Assembly (NCBI GenBank): GCA_036265815.1
Contig: DATAOI010000028.1
Span: 46,681-110,680, forward strand
Length of the DNA: 64,000 bases
Reading direction: 5' to 3'
From: Gemmatimonadales bacterium
GTDB taxonomy: Bacteria > Gemmatimonadota > Gemmatimonadetes > Gemmatimonadales > GWC2-71-9
Part shown: one piece after another, positions 1 through 8,475 of the stretch
Layout: every line of letters starts with the position of its first letter
How positions within the stretch are numbered: the stretch's first letter is position 1
Translations under genes and position numbers: made by a program
The notes under the pieces: generated by a model
Seen by the model: only the letters and a program-made list of their open reading frames with translations
Databases searched by the model: none
What the model was told of the DNA's origin: nothing

Positions 1-763
1 CGAGGGCGGGTACGCAACCGTCTTGCGCGCCTGCGAGGACCGGCTTCGGCGACTGGGCGTAGAGCTACGGGCCGGCCGTGCGGTGACGGGAATACGCAGC
101 CGTCCTGATGGCGTAACCCTCGATTTCGCCGGCGGCCCGTCCGAAGAGGTCGACCGGGTAGTCTTGACCATTCCGTGCAGCCGCATCGCCGATCTTTGCC
201 CGCAGCTCACCGCGGCGGAGCAGACCCGACTGCGCCGGGTGACCTATCAAGGCATCATCTGCGCGTCATTCCTGTGCCGGCAGCCACTGGCAGGCTACTA
301 CGTCACCAACATCACTGACTCCTGGGTGCCATTCACCGCGGTCATCGAAACAACATCCCTGGTCGACCGGGCCACCTTCGGAGGCAACAACCTGGTCTAT
401 CTCCCGCGGTATGTGACCCAGGATGACCCGTTCTGGAACAAGAGCGACGCCGAGATCCAGCGGGAGTTCCTCGCTGCGCTCCAGCGCATGTATCCCCGGT
501 TCAGCTCGACGGATGTGATCGCTTTTCAAATCGCGCGCGTGCGGGAGATGTTGGCGGTGTCCACACTCGGCTACTCGGATGAGGTGTTGCCACCGGTGCG
601 CACTTCGCTCGACAATGTGTTCATCGTCAATTCGGCTCAGATCGCCCACGGGACGTTGAACGTGAACGAGACGCTGGCGCTCGCGGTGACGAAGAGTGCG
701 GAGTTGAGTCCCTATCTGCGCCCGGCTTTGCCACGGGTGTCAGCGGCCGGGGTCGCATGCTGA
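1..763 (+). CDS. Flavin-containing amine-oxidase-like oxidoreductase (C-terminal part; 5' end outside window)
   Basis: The reading frame is open from base 2 with no start codon in view, so this is the C-terminal ~254 residues of a longer protein. The fragment has the layout of the substrate and second FAD-binding half of protoporphyrinogen-oxidase/amine-oxidase-like proteins. It ends with a block (LDNVFIVNSAQIAHGTLNVN) like the terminal GDD/NA...G...E motif that contacts the flavin. Relatives in polysaccharide loci are often annotated NAD(P)/FAD-dependent oxidoreductase, and their substrate is usually unknown. It resembles the flavoprotein encoded at 3611-4984, so the locus carries two. The stop codon overlaps the ATG of the next gene (757), so the two are probably translationally coupled. 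The family is fairly sure; the substrate is not. Confidence 0.7.
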   Translation, partial: EGGYATVLRACEDRLRRLGVELRAGRAVTGIRSRPDGVTLDFAGGPSEEVDRVVLTIPCSRIADLCPQLTAAEQTRLRRVTYQGIICASFLCRQPLAGYYVTNITDSWVPFTAVIETTSLVDRATFGGNNLVYLPRYVTQDDPFWNKSDAEIQREFLAALQRMYPRFSSTDVIAFQIARVREMLAVSTLGYSDEVLPPVRTSLDNVFIVNSAQIAHGTLNVNETLALAVTKSAELSPYLRPALPRVSAAGVAC

Positions 764-1746
764 AATCACTGGCGAGCGTCTCGTTCGATCTGGACAACCT
801 CTGGTCCTACCAGCAGACCCATGGGGATGCCGAGTGGCGCCAGTACCGGTCATACCTGCCCAGCCTGATGCCACCGCTTTTGGAGTGTCTCGACCGGGTT
901 GGCTGCAAGATCACTTTCTTCGTGGTGGGCGCCGATGCAGCACGGGAGAACAATCTCCGAGAGCTGCAGATGATTCCCGCACATGGGCACGAGGTAGGCA
1001 ACCATAGCTTCAACCACGAATGCTGGCTGCACCTCTACACCAAGACCCAGCTCCAGGAGGAGCTCGAGCGGGCCGAGGCCGCCATCATCGCGGCCACCGG
1101 CCAGCGGCCCACGGGGTTTCGGGGGCCAGGATACAGCTGGAGCCCGACGCTGCTTGAGGTGCTGGCGGAGCGCGGGTACAGCTACGACGCGTCCACCCTT
1201 CCGACCTACCTCGGTCCGCTCGCTCGACTCTATTTCCTCCGATCGACGCGCATGCCAAGGGAGGAGCGGGAGCGCCGACATGCGCTGTTCGGATCTTTCC
1301 GGAACGGCTTCCGCCCCTTGCGGCCCTATGAGTGGCGGCTGGCCAGCGGGCGCCGCCTCCTGGAAATTCCGGTGACGACCATGCCCGTCCTGAAACTGCC
1401 GTTTCATATGAGTTACTTGCTGTTCCTGGCCGGCATGTCGGAGCGACTCATGTATGGCTATCTGGATACCGCGCTGGCGCTCTGCAGAGTTGCCAGGCTC
1501 GAGCCCAGCTTTCTCCTGCATCCGCTCGATGTCCTGGGACGAGATCAGGTGCCCGAGCTGACATTCTTCCCCGGCATGGACGTTCCGAGTGCGCGGAAGC
1601 AACAGTTGCTGGCGCGAGTCCTGGAAGTGCTCGCCGGCCACTACCAGTTGGTACCCATGGGCGTTCACGCCCGGGCGTTGACCGAGGGCAGCCGCCTCCG
1701 GTCGCTGAAGCCCCATCTTACGGCTCGGAGGGAGACGGTGCTATGA
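757..1746 (+). CDS. Polysaccharide deacetylase (NodB-type) family protein
   Basis: A 329-residue protein with a NodB homology domain over residues ~8-150. Residues 10-16 (FDLDNLW) stand where the catalytic/metal-binding TFDD motif usually is, and H-S-F-N-H near residue 82 is the metal-binding HxxxH motif. A FRGPGYSW segment near 120 is the usual RxPY-like motif. Members remove N- or O-acyl groups from sugars in a metal-dependent way. The second half (residues ~150-329) is longer than the minimal domain and resembles the Pse/peptidoglycan-deacetylase-like group. There is no signal peptide, so it probably acts in the cytoplasm on a lipid-linked or nucleotide-linked precursor. It is flanked by overlapping genes on both sides (ATG inside the previous stop, ATGA overlap at the end), consistent with an operon. 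Confidence 0.8.
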   Translation: MLKSLASVSFDLDNLWSYQQTHGDAEWRQYRSYLPSLMPPLLECLDRVGCKITFFVVGADAARENNLRELQMIPAHGHEVGNHSFNHECWLHLYTKTQLQEELERAEAAIIAATGQRPTGFRGPGYSWSPTLLEVLAERGYSYDASTLPTYLGPLARLYFLRSTRMPREERERRHALFGSFRNGFRPLRPYEWRLASGRRLLEIPVTTMPVLKLPFHMSYLLFLAGMSERLMYGYLDTALALCRVARLEPSFLLHPLDVLGRDQVPELTFFPGMDVPSARKQQLLARVLEVLAGHYQLVPMGVHARALTEGSRLRSLKPHLTARRETVL

Positions 1747-2768
1747 CACGGGCTGGTATGCGGCGGGCGCTGGTCGTCGGAGCAGAGGGGAACGTCGGAG
1801 CGCCGCTTGCCCGGCATTTGGCCTCCGAGGGCTACGAGGTCATGGAGGCGGACATCCGCCCCGCCTTGCGGCCAAACTATCTGATGGCCGACATGGGTCA
1901 CCCGTTAGACCTGCTTCCGGCATTCGACTGGGGTCCCGACGTGGTGTTTCTGCTGGCGGCCACGGTGGGTCGCATGACGTGTGAACAGGCGGGCTCGCTC
2001 GCCATTACCACCAACCTGGCAGGCGTCAACAACGTGCTGCAGCTCTGCAAGCGCGCGGGCAGCATGTGCGTGTTCTTTTCCACCTCGGAAGTCTATGGGC
2101 CGGGCTGCGACTGGCTGGATGATTGCGCGACCTCCCCGCGACCCAACAACCGGTACGGCCTGTCGAAGTGGCTGGGGGAGCAACTGGTGGAATACGAGGT
2201 GCGTACCGCCGGCCTACGCGCGGTGACCCTGCGACCGTGCATGCTCTACGACGAAGCGGAGGACATCGGTGATCATCGGTCGGCGATGATCCGATTCGCG
2301 TCGAATCTTGCGCGCGGACGTCCCATCGAGGTGCATCGGGGGAGCGCGCGGGGCTGGCTGCACATCATGGACGCCGTGCGGGCGATCGAAGCGGCCGCGC
2401 GGGTCGAGCGCTATGCCACGATCAACCTCGGGCACCCCGATGTCGTGCCTATTTGTGAGCTGGCCGAGATGATCCGCCAGGAGCTTGGGGCCGACCCGAG
2501 TCTGGTGCGCACGGTCGATTTGCCAGGACAGATGACCCTCGTCAAGCGACCGAAATTGGAGCGGCAGCGCATGCTGCTGAAGTTCGAGCCGGCGGTTGGC
2601 CTGGCTGAAGGTGTCCGCCGAGTCTGCGCTCATCAGCGGCGGCTGGTCGCCCAGGAGCGGATGCTGCCGCAGGCCGGAGCTCCTCTGTCACCCGCCCAAG
2701 ACGATCTGGCCGAGGGGAGGGTGCCGCTGCTCGAACTGCGAGAGCTGATCGCGCCTGAGCCGACCTGA
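1743..2768 (+). CDS. NAD-dependent epimerase/dehydratase family protein
   Basis: I start this 341-residue protein at the ATG that overlaps the preceding TGA (ATGA). The frame is open further upstream, but that part covers the deacetylase gene. It is an extended short-chain dehydrogenase: a Rossmann GxxGxxG-type motif (VVGAEGNVGAPLA) at the N-terminus, a central S-T-S-E-V-Y-G block, and YGLSK as the YxxxK catalytic pair. Such enzymes epimerise, dehydrate or reduce nucleotide sugars. The last ~60 residues beyond the fold are low-complexity and of unknown role. Its place between a deacetylase and a methyltransferase-like gene points to making or altering an unusual sugar. The exact substrate cannot be read from sequence. 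Confidence 0.8.
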   Translation: MTRAGMRRALVVGAEGNVGAPLARHLASEGYEVMEADIRPALRPNYLMADMGHPLDLLPAFDWGPDVVFLLAATVGRMTCEQAGSLAITTNLAGVNNVLQLCKRAGSMCVFFSTSEVYGPGCDWLDDCATSPRPNNRYGLSKWLGEQLVEYEVRTAGLRAVTLRPCMLYDEAEDIGDHRSAMIRFASNLARGRPIEVHRGSARGWLHIMDAVRAIEAAARVERYATINLGHPDVVPICELAEMIRQELGADPSLVRTVDLPGQMTLVKRPKLERQRMLLKFEPAVGLAEGVRRVCAHQRRLVAQERMLPQAGAPLSPAQDDLAEGRVPLLELRELIAPEPT

Positions 2769-2784
2769 GGAGCTGGGGCGTTCA

Positions 2785-3609
2785 GTGTCTGTGACCGTTC
2801 GGACGAGTCCATGGCCCGCTGCTGCCACTGATAACGGCGGCGGGCCACAGGCATGCTCACTCGTTCCAGCCGAGTGCTGCATCTGCGGCGATCATGATGC
2901 CGAACCGGTCGCGGTCGGTAGAGACTTTGCCCGCCCCAGCGAGCCAGAGAGCTTTCTGGCCAGGCGGTGTACCGGGTGCGGACTGATATATCTCGATCCT
3001 ACCATCTCGGTAGCCAATGACCTCAGAATCGGGACTCAGGCTCCGAACCCGGCATCGGCCACTGCACGCCGATGGTTGAAGCGCTATCCTCCCGATGCCC
3101 GGGTCCTCCTGATCGACGGCTCGGCCCCTGACTCAAGACGCAAGCCCGCACAGTACGATGTCATCCTTCTGGGTGGCCAGCTCGAGCGCGCCGTGTCGCC
3201 GCCCGACCTCCTCCTGGAGGCACGCGGGATGCTCGCACCCGAGGGCCGAATTGTTGTGGTTACCCACAACACCGACTCCCTGCAATTCGCTCTGTTTGGC
3301 GGCAGACACTGGAGTGGCTACGAGTTTTCACGGCACCGCAACCTCTTCGGCATCGCCTCGCTTCAGGCACTCGCGCGTAAGACCGGACTCGAGATCGTTT
3401 CCGTGACCACCGCGAGCAACCCCGAAGGGTGGCGCCGCTCGTTGCGCAACCTCGGGACGGATTGGGCGTTCCCCGGCTATCTCGTGCGTGCGCTCGCGGT
3501 GACGGCTCTCGCGGGGCGGGCAGTGGAGGCTTTCGCTCGCCTCCGCAAGCGAGGCGGATTCCTGGTGGCCGAGCTGAGGCACGCCCCCGGGCGCCGGTCG
3601 GAGACCTGA
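2785..3609 (+). CDS. Zinc-ribbon methyltransferase-like protein lacking the SAM-binding motif
   Basis: This 274-residue protein starts at a GTG preceded by a GAGG ribosome-binding site at about 2767. Residues ~30-70 carry two Cys pairs (CCICG and CTGCG), the N-terminal zinc ribbon common in sugar-tailoring class I methyltransferases. The later part matches the second half of those enzymes (YDVILLGGQLE, then EARGMLAPEGRIVVVTHN). The segment that should hold the glycine-rich SAM motif I and the acidic motif II is essentially missing: after the zinc ribbon the chain runs ARVLLIDGSAP and goes straight on. It may be catalytically dead, or a binding or regulatory derivative. Codon use and spacing look like those of its neighbours. 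Confidence 0.6.
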   Translation: MSVTVRTSPWPAAATDNGGGPQACSLVPAECCICGDHDAEPVAVGRDFARPSEPESFLARRCTGCGLIYLDPTISVANDLRIGTQAPNPASATARRWLKRYPPDARVLLIDGSAPDSRRKPAQYDVILLGGQLERAVSPPDLLLEARGMLAPEGRIVVVTHNTDSLQFALFGGRHWSGYEFSRHRNLFGIASLQALARKTGLEIVSVTTASNPEGWRRSLRNLGTDWAFPGYLVRALAVTALAGRAVEAFARLRKRGGFLVAELRHAPGRRSET

Positions 3610-3610
3610 G

Positions 3611-4984
3611 GTGAGAATGAGCGAGCGTCGACCTCCCGTCGCAATACTCGGCGCTGGCCTGGCCGGCTTGCTGGCTGCCCGGGAGCTGCGCCGACGTGGA
3701 GTGGCGGTCGAGGTCTACGAAGCGGGCAAGCGCATCGCGGGGCTGGCGCAGAGCTTTCGGGACGAGGAGGGGTTCACCTACGACTTCGGAGCCCATTTCA
3801 TCACCAACCGGCTCGCTGCCGCCTTGGGGATCGGCGCGCAGTGCCGCGACGTCCGCAAGTACGGAGAGGCTGTTCGGCTCGGCGCAAAGACCTACAGCTA
3901 TCCCTTCGGACTGATCCGGTCGCCCCGGTTCGTCGCCAGCGCCATCTCGGGCCGTTTGACGGGATCGGGTCGGGGAGAGCCGCCGAGCTCGGCGGCCGAG
4001 TGGTTTCGCGCTGCCTATGGGGAGCGCCTCGCGGCGGAGGTCGCGATTCCGCTGGTGGAGGCCTGGTCCGGAGCACCGGCGTCCGAGTTGGCCCCCTCGG
4101 TTATTCCACCGCAAGTGGATCGGGGTACGGGGCATGTCCTGGGGCTGAAGCTTGCGAGTCGCCTGAGCCACCGCGCGGTTGCTAACGGCTACTGCCGAAC
4201 CCAACCTGAAAGCCCCTCCGTCTGGCACGTGTACCCGGGAGGGGGGCTCGGTTTTCTGTGCGACCGGCTCGCCGCGGACCTCGAGGGAGTCGTACACCTG
4301 GAGTCGCCGGTGGAGGCGATTCTGGTCGAAGGCCAAAGGGCCGTGGGCATCAGAGTGCAGGGACGCGACGTGGAGGCGTCCGCCGTGGTGAGCACGGCAC
4401 CGGTTCATCTTCTCGCCAAACTGGTCCGGGGCACGGATGCGCTCCAGCACTTGGCCCGTTTCCGCTATCGGCCCTTGATACTGGTCAACCTGCGCTTCAG
4501 CGGCGCCGGCCTCCTCTCCGATGTCGTGACCTGGATCCCGGAACGTCGTTTTCCCTTCTTTCGCCTGACCGAAGCCCCCCGCGCGATGCCGTGGCTCGCG
4601 CCTGCTGGAAAGACGGTTCTCACGGTGGACATCGGCTGCGAGGTCGGTGACCCGACGTGGCGCCTGGCGGACGAGGCAGTGGGGGCCATGTGCCTGGACC
4701 ATCTGGCGGAGCTCATTCCGGGGGCCAGACAGCGATATCTCGGGTGCCGCGTCATGCGCACGCCCATCGCCCACCCGGTCTTTCTCCGTGAGTACGAGGC
4801 GGAGCGCCTTGCGCTGGAGCATGCCACGCCGGTCGCCGGTCTCTACAGCATCGGCCGCAATGGCGAGTTTGCGCACATCCTGATGGAAGACGTGTATTGG
4901 CGCACCCTGGCGCGCGTGCGTGAGGTGCTGGCCTTTCTGAGCACTCCCGCCCCGCTCGCCCTGTCGGGCAGCGTCGTGGCGTGA
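3611..4984 (+). CDS. FAD-dependent oxidoreductase, UDP-galactopyranose-mutase / protoporphyrinogen-oxidase-like
   Basis: A 457-residue protein. The start is either GTG 3611 or ATG 3617; the GAGGTGA just upstream fits neither perfectly. The N-terminus has a classic dinucleotide-binding motif (ILGAGLAGLLAARELRRRG) ending in an acidic residue (VEVYEA) that binds the FAD ribose. A GG-type second flavin contact (VYPGGGLGFLCDRLAADL) lies near residue 205. The C-terminal part (GLYSIGRNGEFAHILMEDV) is typical of the UGM/protoporphyrinogen-oxidase-like clan. In polysaccharide loci these proteins are usually sugar-ring mutases or oxidoreductases. The gene begins 2 bases after the previous stop. The family is sure; the reaction is not. 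Confidence 0.75.
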   Translation: MRMSERRPPVAILGAGLAGLLAARELRRRGVAVEVYEAGKRIAGLAQSFRDEEGFTYDFGAHFITNRLAAALGIGAQCRDVRKYGEAVRLGAKTYSYPFGLIRSPRFVASAISGRLTGSGRGEPPSSAAEWFRAAYGERLAAEVAIPLVEAWSGAPASELAPSVIPPQVDRGTGHVLGLKLASRLSHRAVANGYCRTQPESPSVWHVYPGGGLGFLCDRLAADLEGVVHLESPVEAILVEGQRAVGIRVQGRDVEASAVVSTAPVHLLAKLVRGTDALQHLARFRYRPLILVNLRFSGAGLLSDVVTWIPERRFPFFRLTEAPRAMPWLAPAGKTVLTVDIGCEVGDPTWRLADEAVGAMCLDHLAELIPGARQRYLGCRVMRTPIAHPVFLREYEAERLALEHATPVAGLYSIGRNGEFAHILMEDVYWRTLARVREVLAFLSTPAPLALSGSVVA

Positions 4985-5006
4985 CCTCATTTACTCGAAT
5001 CCGACG

Positions 5007-5025
5007 GGCGCCGGCCGCCGGCGCC
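5007..5025. terminator. GC-rich hairpin after the flavoprotein gene
   Basis: A 7-bp perfect stem (GGCGCCG / CGGCGCC) with a 5-base loop lies 23 bases after the flavoprotein stop and before the microprotein at 5132. No T-run follows, so it could slow or end transcription only with help, or it may simply be an RNA-stabilising hairpin. Confidence 0.35.
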
Positions 5026-5131
5026 GTGACCGAGCCGACACGCGTCTCGTAATGTCAACGCCAAACCTTCGCGAGCACCAGCGAGCTCACGAGCCGGGTG
5101 TCCGGGTACGATTCATCAGATGAGGTGAGAC

Positions 5132-5275
5132 ATGTACATCGATCCGTCGGCTGGATCCATGATCCTTCAGGTAGTTTTCGCGGGTGCGCTGGCAGCCGCG
5201 GCCGCCTTCGGCCGGGTTCGTAAGGCTGTGGCCGACTTTCTCTTTCGCTCCCTGCGACGGCTGCGAGGCAGCTAG
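5132..5275 (+). CDS. 47-residue membrane microprotein of the N-terminal DPGTGS-like type
   Basis: This short gene reads MYIDPSAGS followed by a single hydrophobic helix (residues ~10-26, ILQVVFAGALAAAAAFG) and a basic tail rich in Arg/Lys (VRKAVADFLFRSLRRLRGS). A strong ribosome-binding site (TGAGGTGAG, 5121-5129) sits at the right distance from the ATG. From memory, tiny proteins beginning MYxDPGxGS with one membrane span and a basic tail recur in polysaccharide loci, commonly next to sulfatase-fold transferases. That is the arrangement here, with the neighbour starting 27 bases downstream. Function is unknown; by size and topology it could be a membrane adaptor. I am confident it is a gene because of the motif, the ribosome-binding site and the context. 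Confidence 0.75.
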   Translation: MYIDPSAGSMILQVVFAGALAAAAAFGRVRKAVADFLFRSLRRLRGS

Positions 5276-5302
5276 CCGGGCACGCGGCCTTCGGTCGCGT
5301 CC

Positions 5303-6892
5303 ATGAGAGTCCGGGCCACACACCTTTACCCGCTTCTTCTCGCCTCCTTCCCCGCGCTGCACCTCGCCGCCGGTAACCCGGGTGAGTACACGCGGCGGGA
5401 CCTCGCGACCGTGCTGCTTGCCATCGGCTTCGGGGTCCTCCTTCTGTCCGGTCTGTGCTACGGTCTGGCCCGGCTCGCACTTCGCCGGAGCCATCCTGGA
5501 TTGACGCCGATGCTGGTAGCCGTAGTGGTCGGCTGGTGCTTCTTCTATCTGCCGGTCGACAGCAGGCTGTACCGTATGAGCGGCGGAGTACTTCCGCACT
5601 GGTTGTTGGCTGGGCTGGGGCTTGCGGTAACAGCCGGCATCCTGGCCTGGCTGTTGGGGCGTCAGGAGCGTCTCGATGCCTCGGGCCGTTTTCTCTCCGT
5701 GCTCGCCACCCTGCTCGTCGTGTTCTCGCTGATGACCATCGTCGTTGCGCAGGTGCGCTCTTCCCACCGCATCGCGCGGAGCGCGCTCGCGGAGGAACTG
5801 GCCCGGCCGCTTGGCGCGAACCCCGCGACGGCCGGCGAGCTCCGTCCGCGACCGGACATCTATCTGGTCCTGCTGGACATGTACGCGAGCTCCGCTGTCC
5901 TGCGAGAGCGATACGGGTTCGACAACCGGCGCTTTGACGACAGCCTTCGGGCACTGGGCTTCACCGTCCCGCCGGATGTTCACAGCAACTACAATCAAAC
6001 CCGCCATTCGCTCCCCTCACTCCTCAACTTTGCCCATATGAGCCAGGTGGGTGAGGAGCTCGGAAGCAAGTCGACCGATGCGTCGCTCTCCTACTACTTA
6101 CTGCGGAACAATCGGGTTGCCCGGTTCCTGCAGTCTCTGGGGTACCGGTTTCTGTTCTTCCCGTCGAGCTGGTGGCCAGGCACCCACGACAACCCTCATG
6201 CCGATGTGCGCTTCGATGCGTGGGCGGGATCGGGACTGCGCGGAGCCCTCCTCCAAAGCGATCTGCGACGCCACCTACGGTCCCTCACGCCGCTTGGGCT
6301 GCTCGACCTCGGTGCCACTGATTTCCAGCACCCGAGGAGGACCTTCGAGGGCCTCAAGAAAGTGGCCCACATCCCGGGGCCGACCTTTGCCTTCGCGCAC
6401 GTTCTCCTGCCACATCCACCGTTCATCGTCGACCAGGACTGCCGCCCGACGGTCAGAACGCTGCCGCTCGACAGCGCGGAGGCCGCGCGGGCCTACACCC
6501 GCCAGTACCTCGACCAGCTCATCTGCACCAATCGCATCGTCCTCGACCTGGTCACGACTTTGCTGAGGACCTCGCCTTCCCCGCCCGTGATCATCCTTCA
6601 GGGCGATCACGGTGCGACCTCGCTGGAGCCCCTCGCGCTGGTGCCCCGGAAGCCCCGCTCGGGTGTCGAGGCCCGGGCTGAGTTCGGCGCGTTTGGGGCG
6701 TACTACTTGCCGGCGGGAGGGACTCGCGCGCTGGCTGGCTCGATCACACTGGTCAACCTGTTCCGGGACATTCTCAATTACTACTTCGGCCTGGACATCC
6801 CACGTCAGCCAGACAGCCTGTATTATTTGATAGGCGTGCAGTATCCAAACCGGTTCTTGCGCGTCACTCCGGGGGAGCTCGAGGCTCCTTAG
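5303..6892 (+). CDS. Membrane-anchored sulfatase / alkaline-phosphatase-superfamily protein
   Basis: This 529-residue protein begins with about four membrane helices (to residue ~160), followed by an extracytoplasmic alkaline-phosphatase fold. The fold shows the first metal ligand in DIYLVLLDMYAS (about residue 186-197) and the nucleophile region NQTRHSLPSLL, where Thr probably takes the phospho-enzyme role. It also has an LPHPPF loop and the second metal site QGDHG near 435. This is the architecture of LtaS/EptA/OpgB-type enzymes, which move phosphoglycerol, phosphoethanolamine or similar groups onto envelope glycans. In this locus a substituent transferase for the exopolysaccharide is the natural inference. 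The next gene is convergent, so the unit ends here. Confidence 0.75.
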   Translation: MRVRATHLYPLLLASFPALHLAAGNPGEYTRRDLATVLLAIGFGVLLLSGLCYGLARLALRRSHPGLTPMLVAVVVGWCFFYLPVDSRLYRMSGGVLPHWLLAGLGLAVTAGILAWLLGRQERLDASGRFLSVLATLLVVFSLMTIVVAQVRSSHRIARSALAEELARPLGANPATAGELRPRPDIYLVLLDMYASSAVLRERYGFDNRRFDDSLRALGFTVPPDVHSNYNQTRHSLPSLLNFAHMSQVGEELGSKSTDASLSYYLLRNNRVARFLQSLGYRFLFFPSSWWPGTHDNPHADVRFDAWAGSGLRGALLQSDLRRHLRSLTPLGLLDLGATDFQHPRRTFEGLKKVAHIPGPTFAFAHVLLPHPPFIVDQDCRPTVRTLPLDSAEAARAYTRQYLDQLICTNRIVLDLVTTLLRTSPSPPVIILQGDHGATSLEPLALVPRKPRSGVEARAEFGAFGAYYLPAGGTRALAGSITLVNLFRDILNYYFGLDIPRQPDSLYYLIGVQYPNRFLRVTPGELEAP

Positions 6893-6927
6893 CGCCCGGA
6901 TGGCACCCCGGTGGTGCGAACCTGACC

Positions 6928-8475
6928 TCACCGGAATCCGGGGTTCGGTGCTGTGGGCACGCGATAGACCGTGATCTCGCCCACTCGGAACACCTCCGGT
7001 GCGCACTTCAGAATTAACGCCTTCGCCGCTGCATCCTCGCCCGCTTCAAGCACATAATCGTAGTCCTGCCGAATTCGCGCGCAGTTGAGCGGCTCCCAGG
7101 ACCGCACGCCCCAGGAGCCGTCTGGCAGGTATGCGCGTCGAAGCACGCGGAAGTGACTGAAGTGGGGATAGGCGGGTTGGCTCGGTCGAGCGCCGGAGGC
7201 AGAGAACAGGCCCGGGACTCGACCCTGCTTCCGAATGATATGCCAGAGCGTGTAGTGGAGATAAGGCTGCACCCGCCCGTGCCTATCCTGATCGGAGATG
7301 AGCGGGAGTACACGTGTTCTCGCCGGCAGCTGTCCCAGTGCGTGATCCAGGTCGGTGAGCTCAGCATCGATACCCACGGCGTTCCATCGGACGATGCCGG
7401 CGTGAATCAGACACAAACCGAATAGAGCGTAGAGCACCGTCCTGGATGGGCGTGTCCGACCGGGCATGCAGAACGGGAGGAGATACGCGGCGGGTAGCCA
7501 GCGCGTATCTACGTCTCCCGCTGCGCTGGCAACGCCGGGAGAGATAGTGTAAAGCAGGAGGAACATGAGCCCGGAAAGAAGGAATGCGTTCGCCCAGGCC
7601 TCTCGGCGATTCTGGAGCGCGAAGGCAATCAGAGCGAAGAGATACGCTCCAGCCATCGCAGTGAGTTGCAGCAGCGACAACGAGTAGAACGGCGCAACCA
7701 AGTGGGTCAGTTTCGGCAGGGCACCCCGGAACTCGGCCGGTGGCACGGCAGTGCGCACGCTCGCGGTAGCGACCTCGATCATGGCCCAGGCCAAGGCGAC
7801 CCCGGCCGTGATGAGCACCGTGTTCAGGACCCGCGAGGGCTGCGAACGGCGCGCCTCCTGGTCGCCCCGCCAGCTGTTCCAGAACCCGAGCATCGTGTCG
7901 ACCCACACAACTACCAGGACAATCAGTGGGGCCGAAAGATGGATGAACAGCAGAGCGATACATCCGGCAGTCAAGCCAAGCTGCCACGACCACGAGCGAC
8001 TGGCTCTCCGAGGCCACCAAAGGGCCAGCCACGCAAGCGCCAGTCCCAAGCCAATGCTGTAGTTCAGAAAGCCGGACAGATAGTACCACGAGAGGCTGAG
8101 CAGAGTTCCGACGAGAGCCCAGCCTCGCTGCGAAGGAGCGGTGACACGAAGCAGGCAATACATCCCCGCAGGGAGCAGCAGCAGCGGCAAGACACCCATG
8201 ACCCGAAGTGTGGCCGTCACGCCCAGGAGGTGGACCAGCGCGACGCCGAGAAGATCGGTCCCGATGTAGCTCGTCGGCACCAGCCGGACCTGCAGCCAGT
8301 CGACGGCTCGTCCGGACAGGACCTGATCCATCAGAAAGTATCGGGTCAGGTGATTGACGACGTCCTGGTAAGGAAAATGCGCGGAAGTAAGGGCGACCAA
8401 CACATTTACGGCAGTGGCGGCGGCGAGGGTCAGTTCCTCAACGGGCACCCGCCTCCCGCGCACCGGACCCTTCAT
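6928..8475 (-). CDS. Polytopic membrane protein, GT-C-like
   Basis: A 515-residue protein with about ten to eleven hydrophobic helices up to residue ~370, then a soluble C-terminal domain of ~140 residues. The overall plan resembles GT-C glycosyltransferases that use polyprenyl-phosphate sugars: many helices plus an extracytoplasmic tail. The first loop has HFPYQDVVNH, where acidic residues typical of GT-C enzymes would be expected. I cannot place it in a named family. It is a single-gene unit facing the sulfatase-like gene, with 35 bases between the two stops. Confidence 0.5.
   Translation of the reverse strand: MKGPVRGRRVPVEELTLAAATAVNVLVALTSAHFPYQDVVNHLTRYFLMDQVLSGRAVDWLQVRLVPTSYIGTDLLGVALVHLLGVTATLRVMGVLPLLLLPAGMYCLLRVTAPSQRGWALVGTLLSLSWYYLSGFLNYSIGLGLALAWLALWWPRRASRSWSWQLGLTAGCIALLFIHLSAPLIVLVVVWVDTMLGFWNSWRGDQEARRSQPSRVLNTVLITAGVALAWAMIEVATASVRTAVPPAEFRGALPKLTHLVAPFYSLSLLQLTAMAGAYLFALIAFALQNRREAWANAFLLSGLMFLLLYTISPGVASAAGDVDTRWLPAAYLLPFCMPGRTRPSRTVLYALFGLCLIHAGIVRWNAVGIDAELTDLDHALGQLPARTRVLPLISDQDRHGRVQPYLHYTLWHIIRKQGRVPGLFSASGARPSQPAYPHFSHFRVLRRAYLPDGSWGVRSWEPLNCARIRQDYDYVLEAGEDAAAKALILKCAPEVFRVGEITVYRVPTAPNPGFR

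Noticed and set aside
3260..4990. 576-codon open frame on the minus strand across two plus-strand genes
   Set aside because: The translation lacks domain motifs and is Arg/Pro/Gly-rich, as expected for the antisense of GC-rich coding DNA; the plus-strand flavoprotein is clear.
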